A stretch of DNA of 64,000 nucleotides from Streptomyces sp. NBC_00582 (lineage in GTDB: Bacteria; Actinomycetota; Actinomycetes; Streptomycetales; Streptomycetaceae): positions 6,758,001 to 6,822,000 of the forward strand of contig NZ_CP107772.1 in assembly GCF_036345155.1 (NCBI RefSeq). Reading direction: 5' to 3'. Of the stretch, positions 8,994 to 16,001 are shown in pieces. Positions within the stretch are counted from its first letter, which is position 1, and each line of letters starts with the position of its first letter. The notes under the pieces are model-generated. The model searched no databases. It was not told where the DNA came from and saw only the letters and a list, made by a program, of their open reading frames with translations. Position numbers and translations under genes: made by a program.

Positions 8994-9033
8994 ATGTCAT
9001 TCGATGTCGTTCGATGACGCTCAATGTAGCTCA
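8994..9033. repeat. Four tandem 10-bp repeats (candidate integrase arm sites)
   Basis: Units ATGTCATTCG, ATGTCGTTCG, ATGACGCTCA and ATGTAGCTCA follow without gaps, 53-92 bp inside the att core. About 10 bp of direct-repeat DNA per site at this distance is typical of arm-type sites bound by the N-terminal domain of tyrosine integrases. Assignment to the integrase is inferred. Confidence 0.5.
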
Positions 9034-9135
9034 GCGCGGGTCCGTGTTCCCGTGGGAACGGCCCTCCGGCTGGGGCTGCCAGGACCTCAGGGCTCTGAGT
9101 AGAAATGCGGCCATCCGCGATCACGGGAAATGACA

Positions 9136-9160
9136 GCGCCCCCGCACAGGGCGGGGGCGC
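9136..9160. terminator. GC-rich hairpin terminator
   Basis: 10-bp stem GCGCCCCCGC / GCGGGGGCGC with a 5-base loop, without a T-run. It could insulate the accessory genes from transcription near the att site. Confidence 0.5.
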
Positions 9161-9257
9161 CGCGGTCCCTCCCGTCCGCCTGGGGGGCAGGAGCGAGAGG
9201 GCCGAACGAGGAGGGGGGTACTCCGTTCCGTTTCCCCCTACCTCCAAGATCATGCAA

Positions 9258-9275
9258 ATTAGGGTTGACCCTAAT
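9258..9275. promoter_or_regulatory. 18-bp palindromic operator
   Basis: ATTAGGGTTGACCCTAAT is a palindrome of two 8-bp arms about a central TG, directly upstream of the small XRE gene and a good AGGAG ribosome site (9278-9282). The TTGACC inside resembles a -35 element. Autoregulation by the XRE protein is likely but inferred. Confidence 0.6.
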
Positions 9276-9308
9276 CACAGGAGATCATGGCGTCGACAGC
9301 GTGGACGG

Positions 9309-9620
9309 GTGTCACGTCCCACACCGCCCGACGACCGGGTCATCGCCCGCCGCCGCGAGGTGGGTGCACACATCCGCCACGTCCGCGAGTGGCACAACCT
9401 CAGCCAGCGCGAGTTGTGCGAGCGCAGCGGGATCGACGTGGCGAGCTACAGCCGCATCGAGCAGGGGCACGCTTCTCCCCGCCTGGACACTCTGATCAGG
9501 ATTGCTGACGCCATCGGGGTATCCCTTGCCGAGTTGGTTGGTGGAGCGGCCGCCCCCGACGGGGGTGGCGGAGGCGGCCGCGCTCGGCCCGCTACCGGCT
9601 CGATCGGCGGAGGCCGGTAG
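9309..9620 (+). CDS. Small XRE-family DNA-binding protein
   Basis: About 103 aa. A helix-turn-helix of the Cro/C1 type fills the centre (IRHVREWHNLSQRELCERSG, then VASYSRIEQGHASPRLDTLI). The C-terminal tail is rich in Gly and Ala. Start choice is uncertain: GTG 9309 is in frame where G/C-biased coding begins but has a weak ribosome site; an ATG at 9287 has the good AGGAG site but is in another frame, and ATG 9252 lies upstream of the palindrome in non-coding-like DNA. A sequencing or real frameshift between 9287 and 9330 is possible. Probably a regulator of the accessory genes. Confidence 0.65.
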   Translation: MSRPTPPDDRVIARRREVGAHIRHVREWHNLSQRELCERSGIDVASYSRIEQGHASPRLDTLIRIADAIGVSLAELVGGAAAPDGGGGGGRARPATGSIGGGR

Positions 9621-9627
9621 CGGGGGC

Positions 9628-10044
9628 CTAGATGCGGGTGCCGATGGCGATGCTGTCGTCGTCGGCCAGCCTGAGGACCGCCTGGGTGATGATCCGTAAC
9701 CGCTCCCCGCTGAGGTCAGACGCAGCGGCGAGCGGCGTGGAGCCGATGGACAGCATGCTCAGTACGAGTCCTAGGAACGCCCGCTGTTCGCTGTCCAGTG
9801 GCAGCGTGTAGAGGCGTCCCATCAGCCTCTCCCAGACGGCCACAGGCTTGCCCCTCTCCTGCACGATGAGGGCTGCCTGCACCGGGGGCAGGGCGAGGAT
9901 GGTGCGTTCGTCGGCCAGCGCCTGGGCGGCGACGCGGGCGGAGGGCTTCTTCGAGGAGCGCACGATCGCGGCGCCGAGGGCTGAGAGGTCGTAGTCGGCC
10001 CGCAGGTCTTGGGAGGGCCGGGCGGGGCCGGGCGTGGCGGTCAT
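9628..10044 (-). CDS. Conserved-type hypothetical protein, accessory cassette
   Basis: 138 aa, soluble, mostly helical, rich in Ala, Leu and Arg (SALGAAIVRSSKKPSARVAA; ERLMGRLYTLPLDSEQRAF; RIITQAVLRLADDDSIAIG). No family recognised. Third gene of a leftward three-gene set; its ATG overlaps the stop of the 55-aa gene (ATGA), so they are translationally coupled. It diverges from a DUF6879-type/XRE pair, which suggests a shared regulatory cassette. Confidence 0.65.
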   Translation of the reverse strand: MTATPGPARPSQDLRADYDLSALGAAIVRSSKKPSARVAAQALADERTILALPPVQAALIVQERGKPVAVWERLMGRLYTLPLDSEQRAFLGLVLSMLSIGSTPLAAASDLSGERLRIITQAVLRLADDDSIAIGTRI

Positions 10045-10208
10045 TGCGCTCCCCGGTGGCACGAGCAGCTGCACCGGCGCACGAGGAGGATGCCCGTGGA
10101 GTGAGGCAGCGGTACGTCCTTCGTCTGCCGACACTGCGCGTGCACGTTCCTGTAGGCGGGCTGGCGGCCGAGCGTGCACTCGGCAGAGAGGTCTTCGGCG
10201 GTGGTCAT
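10041..10208 (-). CDS. Small Cys-rich protein, accessory cassette
   Basis: 55 aa (begins MTTAEDLSAECTLGRQPAYR). Six residues near the C-terminus give a C-S-C-S-C-H pattern that could bind metal. Both ends overlap neighbours by ATGA: its start overlaps the stop of the 72-aa gene and its stop overlaps the start of the 138-aa gene. The arrangement strongly supports reality despite its size. Function unknown. Confidence 0.65.
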   Translation of the reverse strand: MTTAEDLSAECTLGRQPAYRNVHAQCRQTKDVPLPHSTGILLVRRCSCSCHRGAQ

Positions 10209-10423
10209 GTGGTGGGCTCTCCTCGCTGGAGTGCGTGCGCGAGTCGCATGGCCACGTCCGCGCGGATCCGCCCGAGGTCGACGAGGTTGAGTGAGGGCGA
10301 GGCGGGGTCCGCCCTGAGGGAGGGCAGCACGATCCCGGCCTCGTCGAGCGCGGCGCGGAGGGACTCCACGGCGGCGAAGGCGTCGACGTCGTCGGCGTTG
10401 GGCGGTGCGGGTGCTGAGGCCAT
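10205..10423 (-). CDS. Small helical protein, accessory cassette
   Basis: 72 aa, first gene of the leftward three-gene set. Acidic/hydrophobic N-terminal helix (DDVDAFAAVESLRAALDEAG), then LPSLRADPASPSLNLVDLGR. No family recognised. Its promoter must lie in the 173-bp gap that carries phased GTTGC repeats, back to back with the DUF6879-type/XRE pair. Confidence 0.65.
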   Translation of the reverse strand: MASAPAPPNADDVDAFAAVESLRAALDEAGIVLPSLRADPASPSLNLVDLGRIRADVAMRLAHALQRGEPTT

Positions 10424-10444
10424 GAACAGGACGTTAGGAGCGGG

Positions 10445-10511
10445 ACGTTGTGGGGCACCATCGAAGTTGCGCGAAGTTGCACACCCGTCGCCGCGAGTTG
10501 CGGGATGTTGC
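10445..10511. repeat. Helically phased GTTGC repeats (candidate operator array)
   Basis: GAAGTTGC occurs at 10463-10470 and 10473-10480, GAGTTGC at 10495-10501, GATGTTGC near 10504-10511, with a related ACGTTGT at 10445-10451. Spacings are about 10, 21 and 10 bp, that is, whole helical turns on one face. The array lies between divergent accessory operons and is a candidate binding site of the XRE/DUF5753 regulator. Confidence 0.5.
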
Positions 10512-10596
10512 GGAAATGGCCCAGAGGAATCACAGCCACACGGCGCTCGTCTCGTAGACGCTAGGGGCCCCACCCGGTACAGCGAAGGGAAACGCC

Positions 10597-11352
10597 ATGG
10601 CACGTCAACTGCGCTTCAACGGCACGGGTAGTGGGGTCAACGGATGCCCGTCCGTCCACGAGGACCTGGACACCGGGGACATCATCGTGCACGGGCCGGT
10701 ACTCACCGACCCCGACGACGTCGCGCAGCTGCGCCACCTCGGCGAGGGCGAGGTGCCCATCGTGGTGCCGCGCGAAGTGCTCGTCGACTTCGGCCCCAAG
10801 GAGGTCAACCGCGTGCCGGACATCATCGGCCTGGACGAGTTCGACCAGTTGTTCACCCGCTTCGAGCACACCGCCTGGCGGCTGGAGACGCGCCGCCGCT
10901 ATGCCTCGGACGAGACCACCGACACCTACGCCCAGTTCACCAGGGGCGAGCCCGTGAACTGGGACGGCGTCGACGCCGCATGGTGCGCCGAGCGGCGCGA
11001 CCAGACCGCGCTGGGCAAAAGGTTCGAACGTGTCCGCATCATCGACACGCCGCCCACCACCGGCCAGCTCTATCTCCTCGACAACGCGCGCCGTAACAGC
11101 GCCGTCGGCGAGATCATCCTCAGCCTCCCCCGCTCGGATGCTGAGAGGGTGGGCCTGCCGCAGGAAGACTTCTGGATCTTTGACTCCAGGCTGGTCGCCC
11201 TGCTCAACTTCGACGACGCCGACAACCTCGTCAACGTCGAGCTCATCCGCGAGCCGGCCGCTGTGCTGCGGTACGCGATGGCCCGCGACGCCGCGATGCA
11301 CCACGCCATCCCGTACGACGAGTACGCGGCGCGGCTGACCGCAGGAGAGTAG
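10597..11352 (+). CDS. DUF6879-type protein with extra N-terminal domain
   Basis: 251 aa. The C-terminal ~170 residues (EFDQLFTRFEHTAWRLETRR onward, WDGVDAAWCAERR, TGQLYLLDNARRNS, EDFWIFDSRLVALLNFD) fit the DUF6879 family, which in Streptomyces is nearly always encoded beside an XRE regulator. The first ~75 residues (RQLRFNGTGSGVNGCPSVHE...VPREVLVDFGPKE) resemble a small protein often encoded separately in such loci, so this looks like a fusion. It is followed 15 bp later by the XRE/DUF5753 gene. Function unproven; by analogy with WhiJ/AbaA-type loci it may modulate the regulator. Confidence 0.7.
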   Translation: MARQLRFNGTGSGVNGCPSVHEDLDTGDIIVHGPVLTDPDDVAQLRHLGEGEVPIVVPREVLVDFGPKEVNRVPDIIGLDEFDQLFTRFEHTAWRLETRRRYASDETTDTYAQFTRGEPVNWDGVDAAWCAERRDQTALGKRFERVRIIDTPPTTGQLYLLDNARRNSAVGEIILSLPRSDAERVGLPQEDFWIFDSRLVALLNFDDADNLVNVELIREPAAVLRYAMARDAAMHHAIPYDEYAARLTAGE

Positions 11353-11367
11353 GCAAGGGGTGCGCCG

Positions 11368-12222
11368 GTGAGCACGGACTACCAGCAGGCACGAGAGGCC
11401 CTTGGAGTACGACTTCGTGAACTCCGGCTCTCCGCCCCCGGCGGCCGACTCACCGGTGCACAGCTCGCCGAGCGGCACGGTTGGAACAAGTCGAAGGTCA
11501 GCCGTCTCGAGAACGGGAAGCAGACCCCGACACCCGAGGACCTGCACTGCTGGGCGGAGGCCACCGGCCAGCCCGAGGCGTATGACGAACTGCTCGCCCG
11601 CCTGCGGGGCTTCGAGTCCCACATCCGCTCATGGCGTCGGCAGCTAGCGGCCGGGCACAAGGCCGTTCAGGACACCCACCTCAGCGCGCACGTCGACGCC
11701 ACGGTGTTCCGCGGCTGGGAGACGTCCATGGTTTTCGGGATCCTGCAGACGGCTGACTACGCCCGGCACATCTTCACCCGGTACGCCGAGCTGCAGCGCA
11801 CGCCCCGCGACGCCGAGGAGGCCGTGCGCTCCCGGATGAAGCGGCAGGAGGCGCTGTACGACGCCTCGAAGAAGTTCCACCTCCTGCTGTGGGAGCCCGC
11901 ACTCCACACCTTGGTCTGCCCGCCCGCGGTCCTCACCGCTCAGCTGGACCGCCTAGCCGGCACCATTGGGCTCGACACCGTGGAGCTCGGGATCATCCCG
12001 CTGTCCGCGTCCGTCAAGATCCCACCGGCCACGGCCTTCTGGCTCTACGACGACCGGCAGGTCATCGTGGAGAACTGGCATGCTGAGCTGTGGGTCGACG
12101 ACCAGGCCAGCGTCGACACCTACCTCCGCACATGGAGGACGCTGCGGGAGTCGGCGGTGTACGGGGCCGACGCCCAGCACGTGATCACGCGAGCTCGTCA
12201 GGCCATACACCCGCAGGCATGA
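11368..12222 (+). CDS. XRE-family regulator with DUF5753 domain
   Basis: 284 aa. N-terminal helix-turn-helix (LTGAQLAERHGWNKSKVSRL...GKQTPTPEDL, residues about 25-60) and a C-terminal DUF5753 effector domain (FRGWETSMVFGILQTADYAR; LLWEPALHTLVCPPAVLTAQ; AELWVDDQASVDTYLRTWRT), the WhiJ/Scr1-like layout common in Streptomyces. GTG start. Co-transcribed with the DUF6879-type gene, and probably binds the repeats upstream of the pair. Confidence 0.85.
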   Translation: MSTDYQQAREALGVRLRELRLSAPGGRLTGAQLAERHGWNKSKVSRLENGKQTPTPEDLHCWAEATGQPEAYDELLARLRGFESHIRSWRRQLAAGHKAVQDTHLSAHVDATVFRGWETSMVFGILQTADYARHIFTRYAELQRTPRDAEEAVRSRMKRQEALYDASKKFHLLLWEPALHTLVCPPAVLTAQLDRLAGTIGLDTVELGIIPLSASVKIPPATAFWLYDDRQVIVENWHAELWVDDQASVDTYLRTWRTLRESAVYGADAQHVITRARQAIHPQA

Positions 12223-12226
12223 GGAA

Positions 12227-12257
12227 ACGGCCCCACCGCCGGAAGCAGTGGGGCCGT
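12227..12257. terminator. Hairpin between convergent genes
   Basis: 10-bp stem ACGGCCCCAC / GTGGGGCCGT with an 11-base loop, placed between the XRE regulator (plus) and the PIN-like toxin (minus); likely bidirectional. Confidence 0.65.
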
Positions 12258-12288
12258 GGCGGTGCTCGAGAGCAGAGGCTGCGTTCGG

Positions 12289-12708
12289 CTACAGATTCAG
12301 TGGACTGATCTTGACTCGCTGCCCGACCTGTTGGGGGAAGTTCACGACTCGGAATGAGTGGGCTCCGGTCACCTCGGACAGTGCGTCGAGGATGTGCGGC
12401 ATCGCGGCCAGGTAGGCGGAAGCTGTGGCGGCGATGAGCTGGAGCCCAGCCGCGTCGGGCTCGCGATGGCCGATCCAGTGGAGGCCAGTTTCTATGTACG
12501 CCGCCCGCTCGTCGCGGTTGGAGAGCTGGTTCCGGTCCTGCGTCATGATGGCGTCGAACCCGCGGCCTTTGACCTCCCGGATCAGGTCGGGGTCGAGGGT
12601 GCCGCGGAGTCCTTCGTCGTGTGCCGACGTGAACTCGTGGCGGAAGAAGACGGTGCGCAGCGGGGCGAGGACTGCTGGAGATTCGTTCTCGTCGAGGAAG
12701 AACTTCAC
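12289..12708 (-). CDS. PIN-like (DUF5615-type) toxin
   Basis: 139 aa. It begins MKFFLDENESPAVLAPL and contains FDAIMTQDRNQ near residue 50, the spaced acidic pattern of PIN-like ribonucleases of the DUF5615/Mut7-C type. The GTG start overlaps the stop of the upstream DUF433 antitoxin gene (GTGA). Antitoxin-first order and overlap are typical of type II toxin-antitoxin modules. On a prophage it may aid maintenance or block superinfection. RNase activity is inferred from fold motifs only. Confidence 0.7.
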   Translation of the reverse strand: MKFFLDENESPAVLAPLRTVFFRHEFTSAHDEGLRGTLDPDLIREVKGRGFDAIMTQDRNQLSNRDERAAYIETGLHWIGHREPDAAGLQLIAATASAYLAAMPHILDALSEVTGAHSFRVVNFPQQVGQRVKISPLNL

Positions 12709-13316
12709 GCTGCCGTCCTGCGGAGTTGAGTTACTTCCGCGTGAAAGTCCGCTGCGTCCACTGCGGCAGCTTGGGTAACGCTGGGGTAGAAGCGTTCGAC
12801 GTCGTGGGGAGGGACGCCGCCCTCGACGAGCTTGGCGATGGTGTCGTAGGCAACTCGGGTGCCGGCGGCAGTGGGCCAGCCACCAAGGCGCTGCTGCTCA
12901 ACCTCCACGTGGGGCCGAGGGCGGCGGAAGTCGACGACGCCTCGGCCTTGCAGATTCGTGAAGGGGGCGAAGGCGTCCTCGACGCTGAGGAGAATTTCCT
13001 GGCCGGGGCGTCGGACGAGGTCGATCGTCCGGTCGTGTTCCTTCAGGAAGACAGTGTCGCCGTCAGTGAGCAGTGTGTAGCGGGACGGGTGCTGTGTGAG
13101 GTCCCAGTCCCGCATAGTGTTCACAGCTTTTCGGATGCGTTGCAGGGGCACCTCGGCGCGCAAACGGACGAACATCCGCAGCGCCACGAGGTCACGGAAG
13201 GAGTACAAGACGGGGTTGCTCTGAACCTCGGGCTGGAGGAGATCCTTACGCCAGCTAGCGAGCTGCCACACGGACGCTCCTGTAAGCGCAGCCGTCAGGT
13301 CCACGGGGAATCCCAT
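12705..13316 (-). CDS. DUF433-type antitoxin with MerR-like N-terminus
   Basis: 203 aa. N-terminal MerR-like helix-turn-helix (LTGASVWQLASWRKDLLQPE then YSFRDLVALRMFVRLR) and a C-terminal DUF433 domain (VAYDTIAKLVEGGVPPHDVE). The ATG at 13316 has a strong GGAGGTGA site. It heads a two-gene operon with the PIN-like toxin and probably both neutralises the toxin and represses the operon. Confidence 0.75.
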   Translation of the reverse strand: MGFPVDLTAALTGASVWQLASWRKDLLQPEVQSNPVLYSFRDLVALRMFVRLRAEVPLQRIRKAVNTMRDWDLTQHPSRYTLLTDGDTVFLKEHDRTIDLVRRPGQEILLSVEDAFAPFTNLQGRGVVDFRRPRPHVEVEQQRLGGWPTAAGTRVAYDTIAKLVEGGVPPHDVERFYPSVTQAAAVDAADFHAEVTQLRRTAA

Positions 13317-13427
13317 GGTGTCACCTCCTTCGAGCCTGACTTTGCCAGAATCTCCTATACCCCGTCGAGTCCGCCGGAGGGCGCGACGCGCTCCTTGTCG
13401 GCTTGTACAACCCGGGCATAACGAAGC

Positions 13428-13455
13428 GGCCCCCACCGCCGAAGCGGTGGGGGCC
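13428..13455. terminator. Terminator after the collagen-like gene
   Basis: 12-bp stem GGCCCCCACCGC / GCGGTGGGGGCC, 4-base loop, 23 bp after the collagen-like gene stop; ends the late leftward transcript. Confidence 0.75.
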
Positions 13456-13477
13456 GTCGCTCGCTACCAGGTAGAGG

Positions 13478-14119
13478 TCATGGGTACTGCCGACGCTGAG
13501 GGTCCAACGCCAGCGCCAATGGTGCCGACGGTGAGCTGCCGCTGTCAGAGGGCCCGCCGTCCTGGCGGCACACCAGCGCGCTCGGGTCCCATGCCGGGGC
13601 CTGCAGGCTGTACCCGTCGGGGCACGTCGGCCCTGCCGGTCCCTGCTCACCGCGGTCCCCTTGGTCGCCCTGCGGCCCTTGCTGGCCCTGCGGCCCGGCC
13701 GGTCCGGTTGGACCTACTGGTCCTTGCGCTCCGTCTGTTCCGGGGACGCCGGCCGTGCCGTCCTTGCCGTCTGTCCCCGGGGAGCCGGACGGCCCGGGCT
13801 TGCCGGGCTGGCCTGTCTCGCCCTGCGGGCCGCGCGGTCCCGGGATGGGTACGGGGACGCGGGTCCGGTCGTCCAGGTCCTTCACGGCCTGGCTCGGGTC
13901 GGGTGCCTTCGGTGTCTCGCCCGAGGCCTTCACCTGCGCGCGCAATATGCGGACGTCGGAGGCCAGGGTGCTGACGGCCTCGCCCCGGCGGTCGGCCTCG
14001 TTGGCCAACTGTGTGTACCAGGACCATCCGATGACCGCCGCGCCGGACAGCGCGAGGAGCCAGCAGAAGACGGCGATCCACCGCCAGTGTCCAGCAAGAG
14101 CCCGTTCGGCACGGGTCAC
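13478..14119 (-). CDS. Membrane-anchored collagen-like protein
   Basis: 213 aa. One membrane segment near residues 14-32 (AVFCWLLALSGAAVIGW), a helical linker with heptad character (VSTLASDVRILRAQV), then about 27 Gly-x-y triplets (roughly residues 91-165, IPGPRGPQGETGQPGKPGPS and on) and a C-terminal domain with two Cys. Gly-x-y trimers form collagen-like rods; phages use them in fibres, but the membrane anchor and position next to the holin suggest a cell-envelope or lysis role. It overlaps the upstream coiled-coil gene by GTGA. Confidence 0.7.
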   Translation of the reverse strand: MTRAERALAGHWRWIAVFCWLLALSGAAVIGWSWYTQLANEADRRGEAVSTLASDVRILRAQVKASGETPKAPDPSQAVKDLDDRTRVPVPIPGPRGPQGETGQPGKPGPSGSPGTDGKDGTAGVPGTDGAQGPVGPTGPAGPQGQQGPQGDQGDRGEQGPAGPTCPDGYSLQAPAWDPSALVCRQDGGPSDSGSSPSAPLALALDPQRRQYP

Positions 14120-14385
14120 GATGGATCGCCTCCCAACTCGACGACTTTGACGCGCAGCCGTGCGATCTCTACCTGGTCCGTCACACGCTGCTCGAGCAGT
14201 AGAGAGATCCGGGTGTCACGCTCGGTCAGCTCCTTGCGGAGCCCGTCGCGTTCTTCCTGGATCTGGTCGATCTCGGCGTTCCAGCGGGTGGTGGCGTTCT
14301 CGCCCCGCTTGCCGAGGTAGGCCACCACCGAGCCGGACAGCACCCCGACGAGTGCCAGGACTGCTCCGAGGGTGGTGGCATCCAA
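14116..14385 (-). CDS. Holin-like/coiled-coil membrane protein
   Basis: 89 aa: a single N-terminal membrane segment (LGAVLALVGVLSGSVVAYLG) followed by a charged coiled coil (IDQIQEERDGLRKELTERDT). Position directly after the holin candidate and before the collagen-like gene marks it as part of the lysis cassette; it may be a second holin or a spanin-like accessory protein. No enzymatic motif. Confidence 0.6.
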   Translation of the reverse strand: MDATTLGAVLALVGVLSGSVVAYLGKRGENATTRWNAEIDQIQEERDGLRKELTERDTRISLLLEQRVTDQVEIARLRVKVVELGGDPS

Positions 14386-14417
14386 GGTGGCTCCTTACTG
14401 GTGGTGCGAGCAGAGCG

Positions 14418-14732
14418 TCAGGACGTGCCGCTGGTCCCTGTGTAGGTGCCGGTGAGCGGCGGCAGGTCCGCGTCTGCCTTGGGGTACTGCGGGGGCCGGG
14501 CCCAGCCGAGGAGGATGCCGGCGAACGTCTGCAGGGCCGTGCCGCGCAGCCGGGTGCCGAGCACCTCGAGCCCGCGGAACACCCCGTAGTAGACGAGGAC
14601 CAGGGCGACGTTGACCGCGTACTCCACGGCGGCGGAGTCGATGGTCACCCCGGCCTTGACGGTGAGGGTGAGCAGCCAGCCGGCCACCATCGGGACGGCG
14701 GTGCGCATGAACGATATGAACAGTCCGGGCAT
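14418..14732 (-). CDS. Phage holin
   Basis: 104 aa with two hydrophobic segments (AVPMVAGWLLTLTVKAG, and YAVNVALVLVYYGVFRG) separated by a short charged loop and a hydrophilic C-tail, the class II holin layout. Start ATG 14732 follows AAAGGGG at 6 bp; an ATG at 14747 is possible. It lies just downstream of the endolysin, so it likely forms the membrane lesion that releases the amidase. Confidence 0.7.
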   Translation of the reverse strand: MPGLFISFMRTAVPMVAGWLLTLTVKAGVTIDSAAVEYAVNVALVLVYYGVFRGLEVLGTRLRGTALQTFAGILLGWARPPQYPKADADLPPLTGTYTGTSGTS

Positions 14733-14751
14733 GACAGCCCCTTTCATGAGG

Positions 14752-14775
14752 CCGGGCCCTGGTGATGGGGCCCGG
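14752..14775. terminator. Hairpin upstream of the holin
   Basis: 8-bp GC stem CCGGGCCC / GGGCCCGG with an 8-base loop between the 102-aa gene and the holin; may attenuate read-through into the lysis genes. Confidence 0.45.
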
Positions 14776-14784
14776 GGGAGAAGA

Positions 14785-15093
14785 TCAGGCGGGGATCCAC
14801 ACGCCCTCGCGCACCCAGCCGTGCAGGTTGCAGCAGCGCCACAGCAGGGACGGCTCGAGGTGGAGCGGCTCGCGGGAGACGAGCGTGTGGTCGCTGGTGC
14901 TGGCCGCGACCCAGCAGCCGTCATGCACCGTGAGTTCAGCGGGTACGCCCTCGAGGGCCTTGCACCAGTGCCAGAACATCGGGTTGGCCGCGTGGCTGAG
15001 CCAGCCGTAGTAGACGTCGTCGGTGAGCTGGGTCATGCCCGCCATCTCGAGGCCCGGCCAGTCCGCCGGCGGCGTACCTCGGTCCTGGCTCAT
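14785..15093 (-). CDS. Phage protein of unknown function downstream of endolysin
   Basis: 102 aa, aromatic-rich (DDVYYGWLSHAANPMFWHWC; HLEPSLLWRCCNLHGWVREG), no membrane segment. Start codon overlaps the endolysin stop by one base (TGATG). No family recognised; the coupling suggests it works with the endolysin or in virion completion. Confidence 0.6.
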   Translation of the reverse strand: MSQDRGTPPADWPGLEMAGMTQLTDDVYYGWLSHAANPMFWHWCKALEGVPAELTVHDGCWVAASTSDHTLVSREPLHLEPSLLWRCCNLHGWVREGVWIPA

Positions 15094-16001
15094 CAGATGT
15101 GCGGCACCTTCAGCGCTGCCCAGGACTTGGCGCCGGGCCAGCCGTCGGCGGCGGAGCCGGTGTAACCGAGCTTGCGCTGCCACTTCGCGTACGAGAGCCG
15201 GTCGGCCTCGGTCCACTGCGGGCCCGGGCCGGAGGAGTAGGCGGAGCAGCCGACGGCGGCCAGGCGCTTGCCCATCGCGGTGACGATCGCCGACTTGGGG
15301 TTCTTCTTGAACCAGTCGGTGCCGGGGAACGGCTGATAGACCGGGTGCTCGGTGGCCGGCGGGGCCGGCGCCCCCGCGGCCTGCTTGGCGTAGCCGAGCA
15401 GCTTGGCGAAGTCGATCGAGCCCGGGTCGCCGTGCACGTTCTCGGGGGCGTGCATGTGCCCGCACACGCCCTTGAACGCGTCCCACGTGGTGCCGCTCAT
15501 CCGGGCCTTCGTCGCCCCGTACGACGAGGGGTAGGCCGGCCACGATGCCGGGCCGGACAGCGGCACGCCGTGCTGCTCGTGCATCCAGGCGAGGAACTCG
15601 GCCACCTCGCGCAGCGCCCAGTCGGGGGCCTCCGGCCAGTAGATGTGCGCCTGGCCCGCCGCCTTCCACTTCGCGTGGGTGTCCGGGGCGCAGGTGCCGA
15701 CCAGCTCGACCTGGCAGACGTTGTTCGTGTTCGTCTCTACCCCGCCGCGCAGGTTCACCAGGGCGCGAGCGGAGGTGTCGATGTTGAAGTGCTGGAACCA
15801 CTTCAGCTTCTTCGCCGAGAAGTCCGGCACCGCGGTCAGCGTCGGGGCGCTCCCGCCTCCCCCGTAGTCCGGGAGCGTGCGGCCCTCGGTGGTGTGCAGG
15901 ACGACGACATTGACCTCCATCTTGTCGCCGCCGAAGGTGCCCTGATACCAGTGATCCCGGTTTGCTTCCGGGTAGATCTGCGGTCCGCTCGCTACCGTCA
16001 T
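15093..16001 (-). CDS. Endolysin: N-acetylmuramoyl-L-alanine amidase with cell-wall-binding domain
   Basis: 302 aa lytic enzyme. The N-terminal amidase_2 domain shows the first zinc ligand in VVVLHTTEG (His 36) and the later HMHAPENVHGDPG segment carrying the remaining ligands. The C-terminal ~85 residues (FPGTDWFKKNPKSAIVTAMG... LSYAKWQRKLGYTGSAADGW PGAKSW) form a peptidoglycan-binding domain typical of Streptomyces phage endolysins. No signal peptide, consistent with holin-dependent release. Start ATG 16001 overlaps the preceding stop (ATGA). Confidence 0.88.
   Translation of the reverse strand: MTVASGPQIYPEANRDHWYQGTFGGDKMEVNVVVLHTTEGRTLPDYGGGGSAPTLTAVPDFSAKKLKWFQHFNIDTSARALVNLRGGVETNTNNVCQVELVGTCAPDTHAKWKAAGQAHIYWPEAPDWALREVAEFLAWMHEQHGVPLSGPASWPAYPSSYGATKARMSGTTWDAFKGVCGHMHAPENVHGDPGSIDFAKLLGYAKQAAGAPAPPATEHPVYQPFPGTDWFKKNPKSAIVTAMGKRLAAVGCSAYSSGPGPQWTEADRLSYAKWQRKLGYTGSAADGWPGAKSWAALKVPHI

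Larger units (their letters stand above)
8942..9308. other. Att-proximal non-coding region
   Basis: 367 bp between the att core and the first prophage gene. It holds four tandem 10-bp repeats (8994-9033), a small inverted repeat GTTCCC/GGGAAC near 9048-9060, a GC-rich terminator hairpin (9136-9160) and an 18-bp palindrome (9258-9275). No convincing reading frame is seen. Confidence 0.6.

Noticed and set aside
8994..9033. CRISPR-like short tandem repeats
   Set aside because: Units are 10 bp and contiguous with no spacers; arm-type integrase sites next to an att core explain them better.
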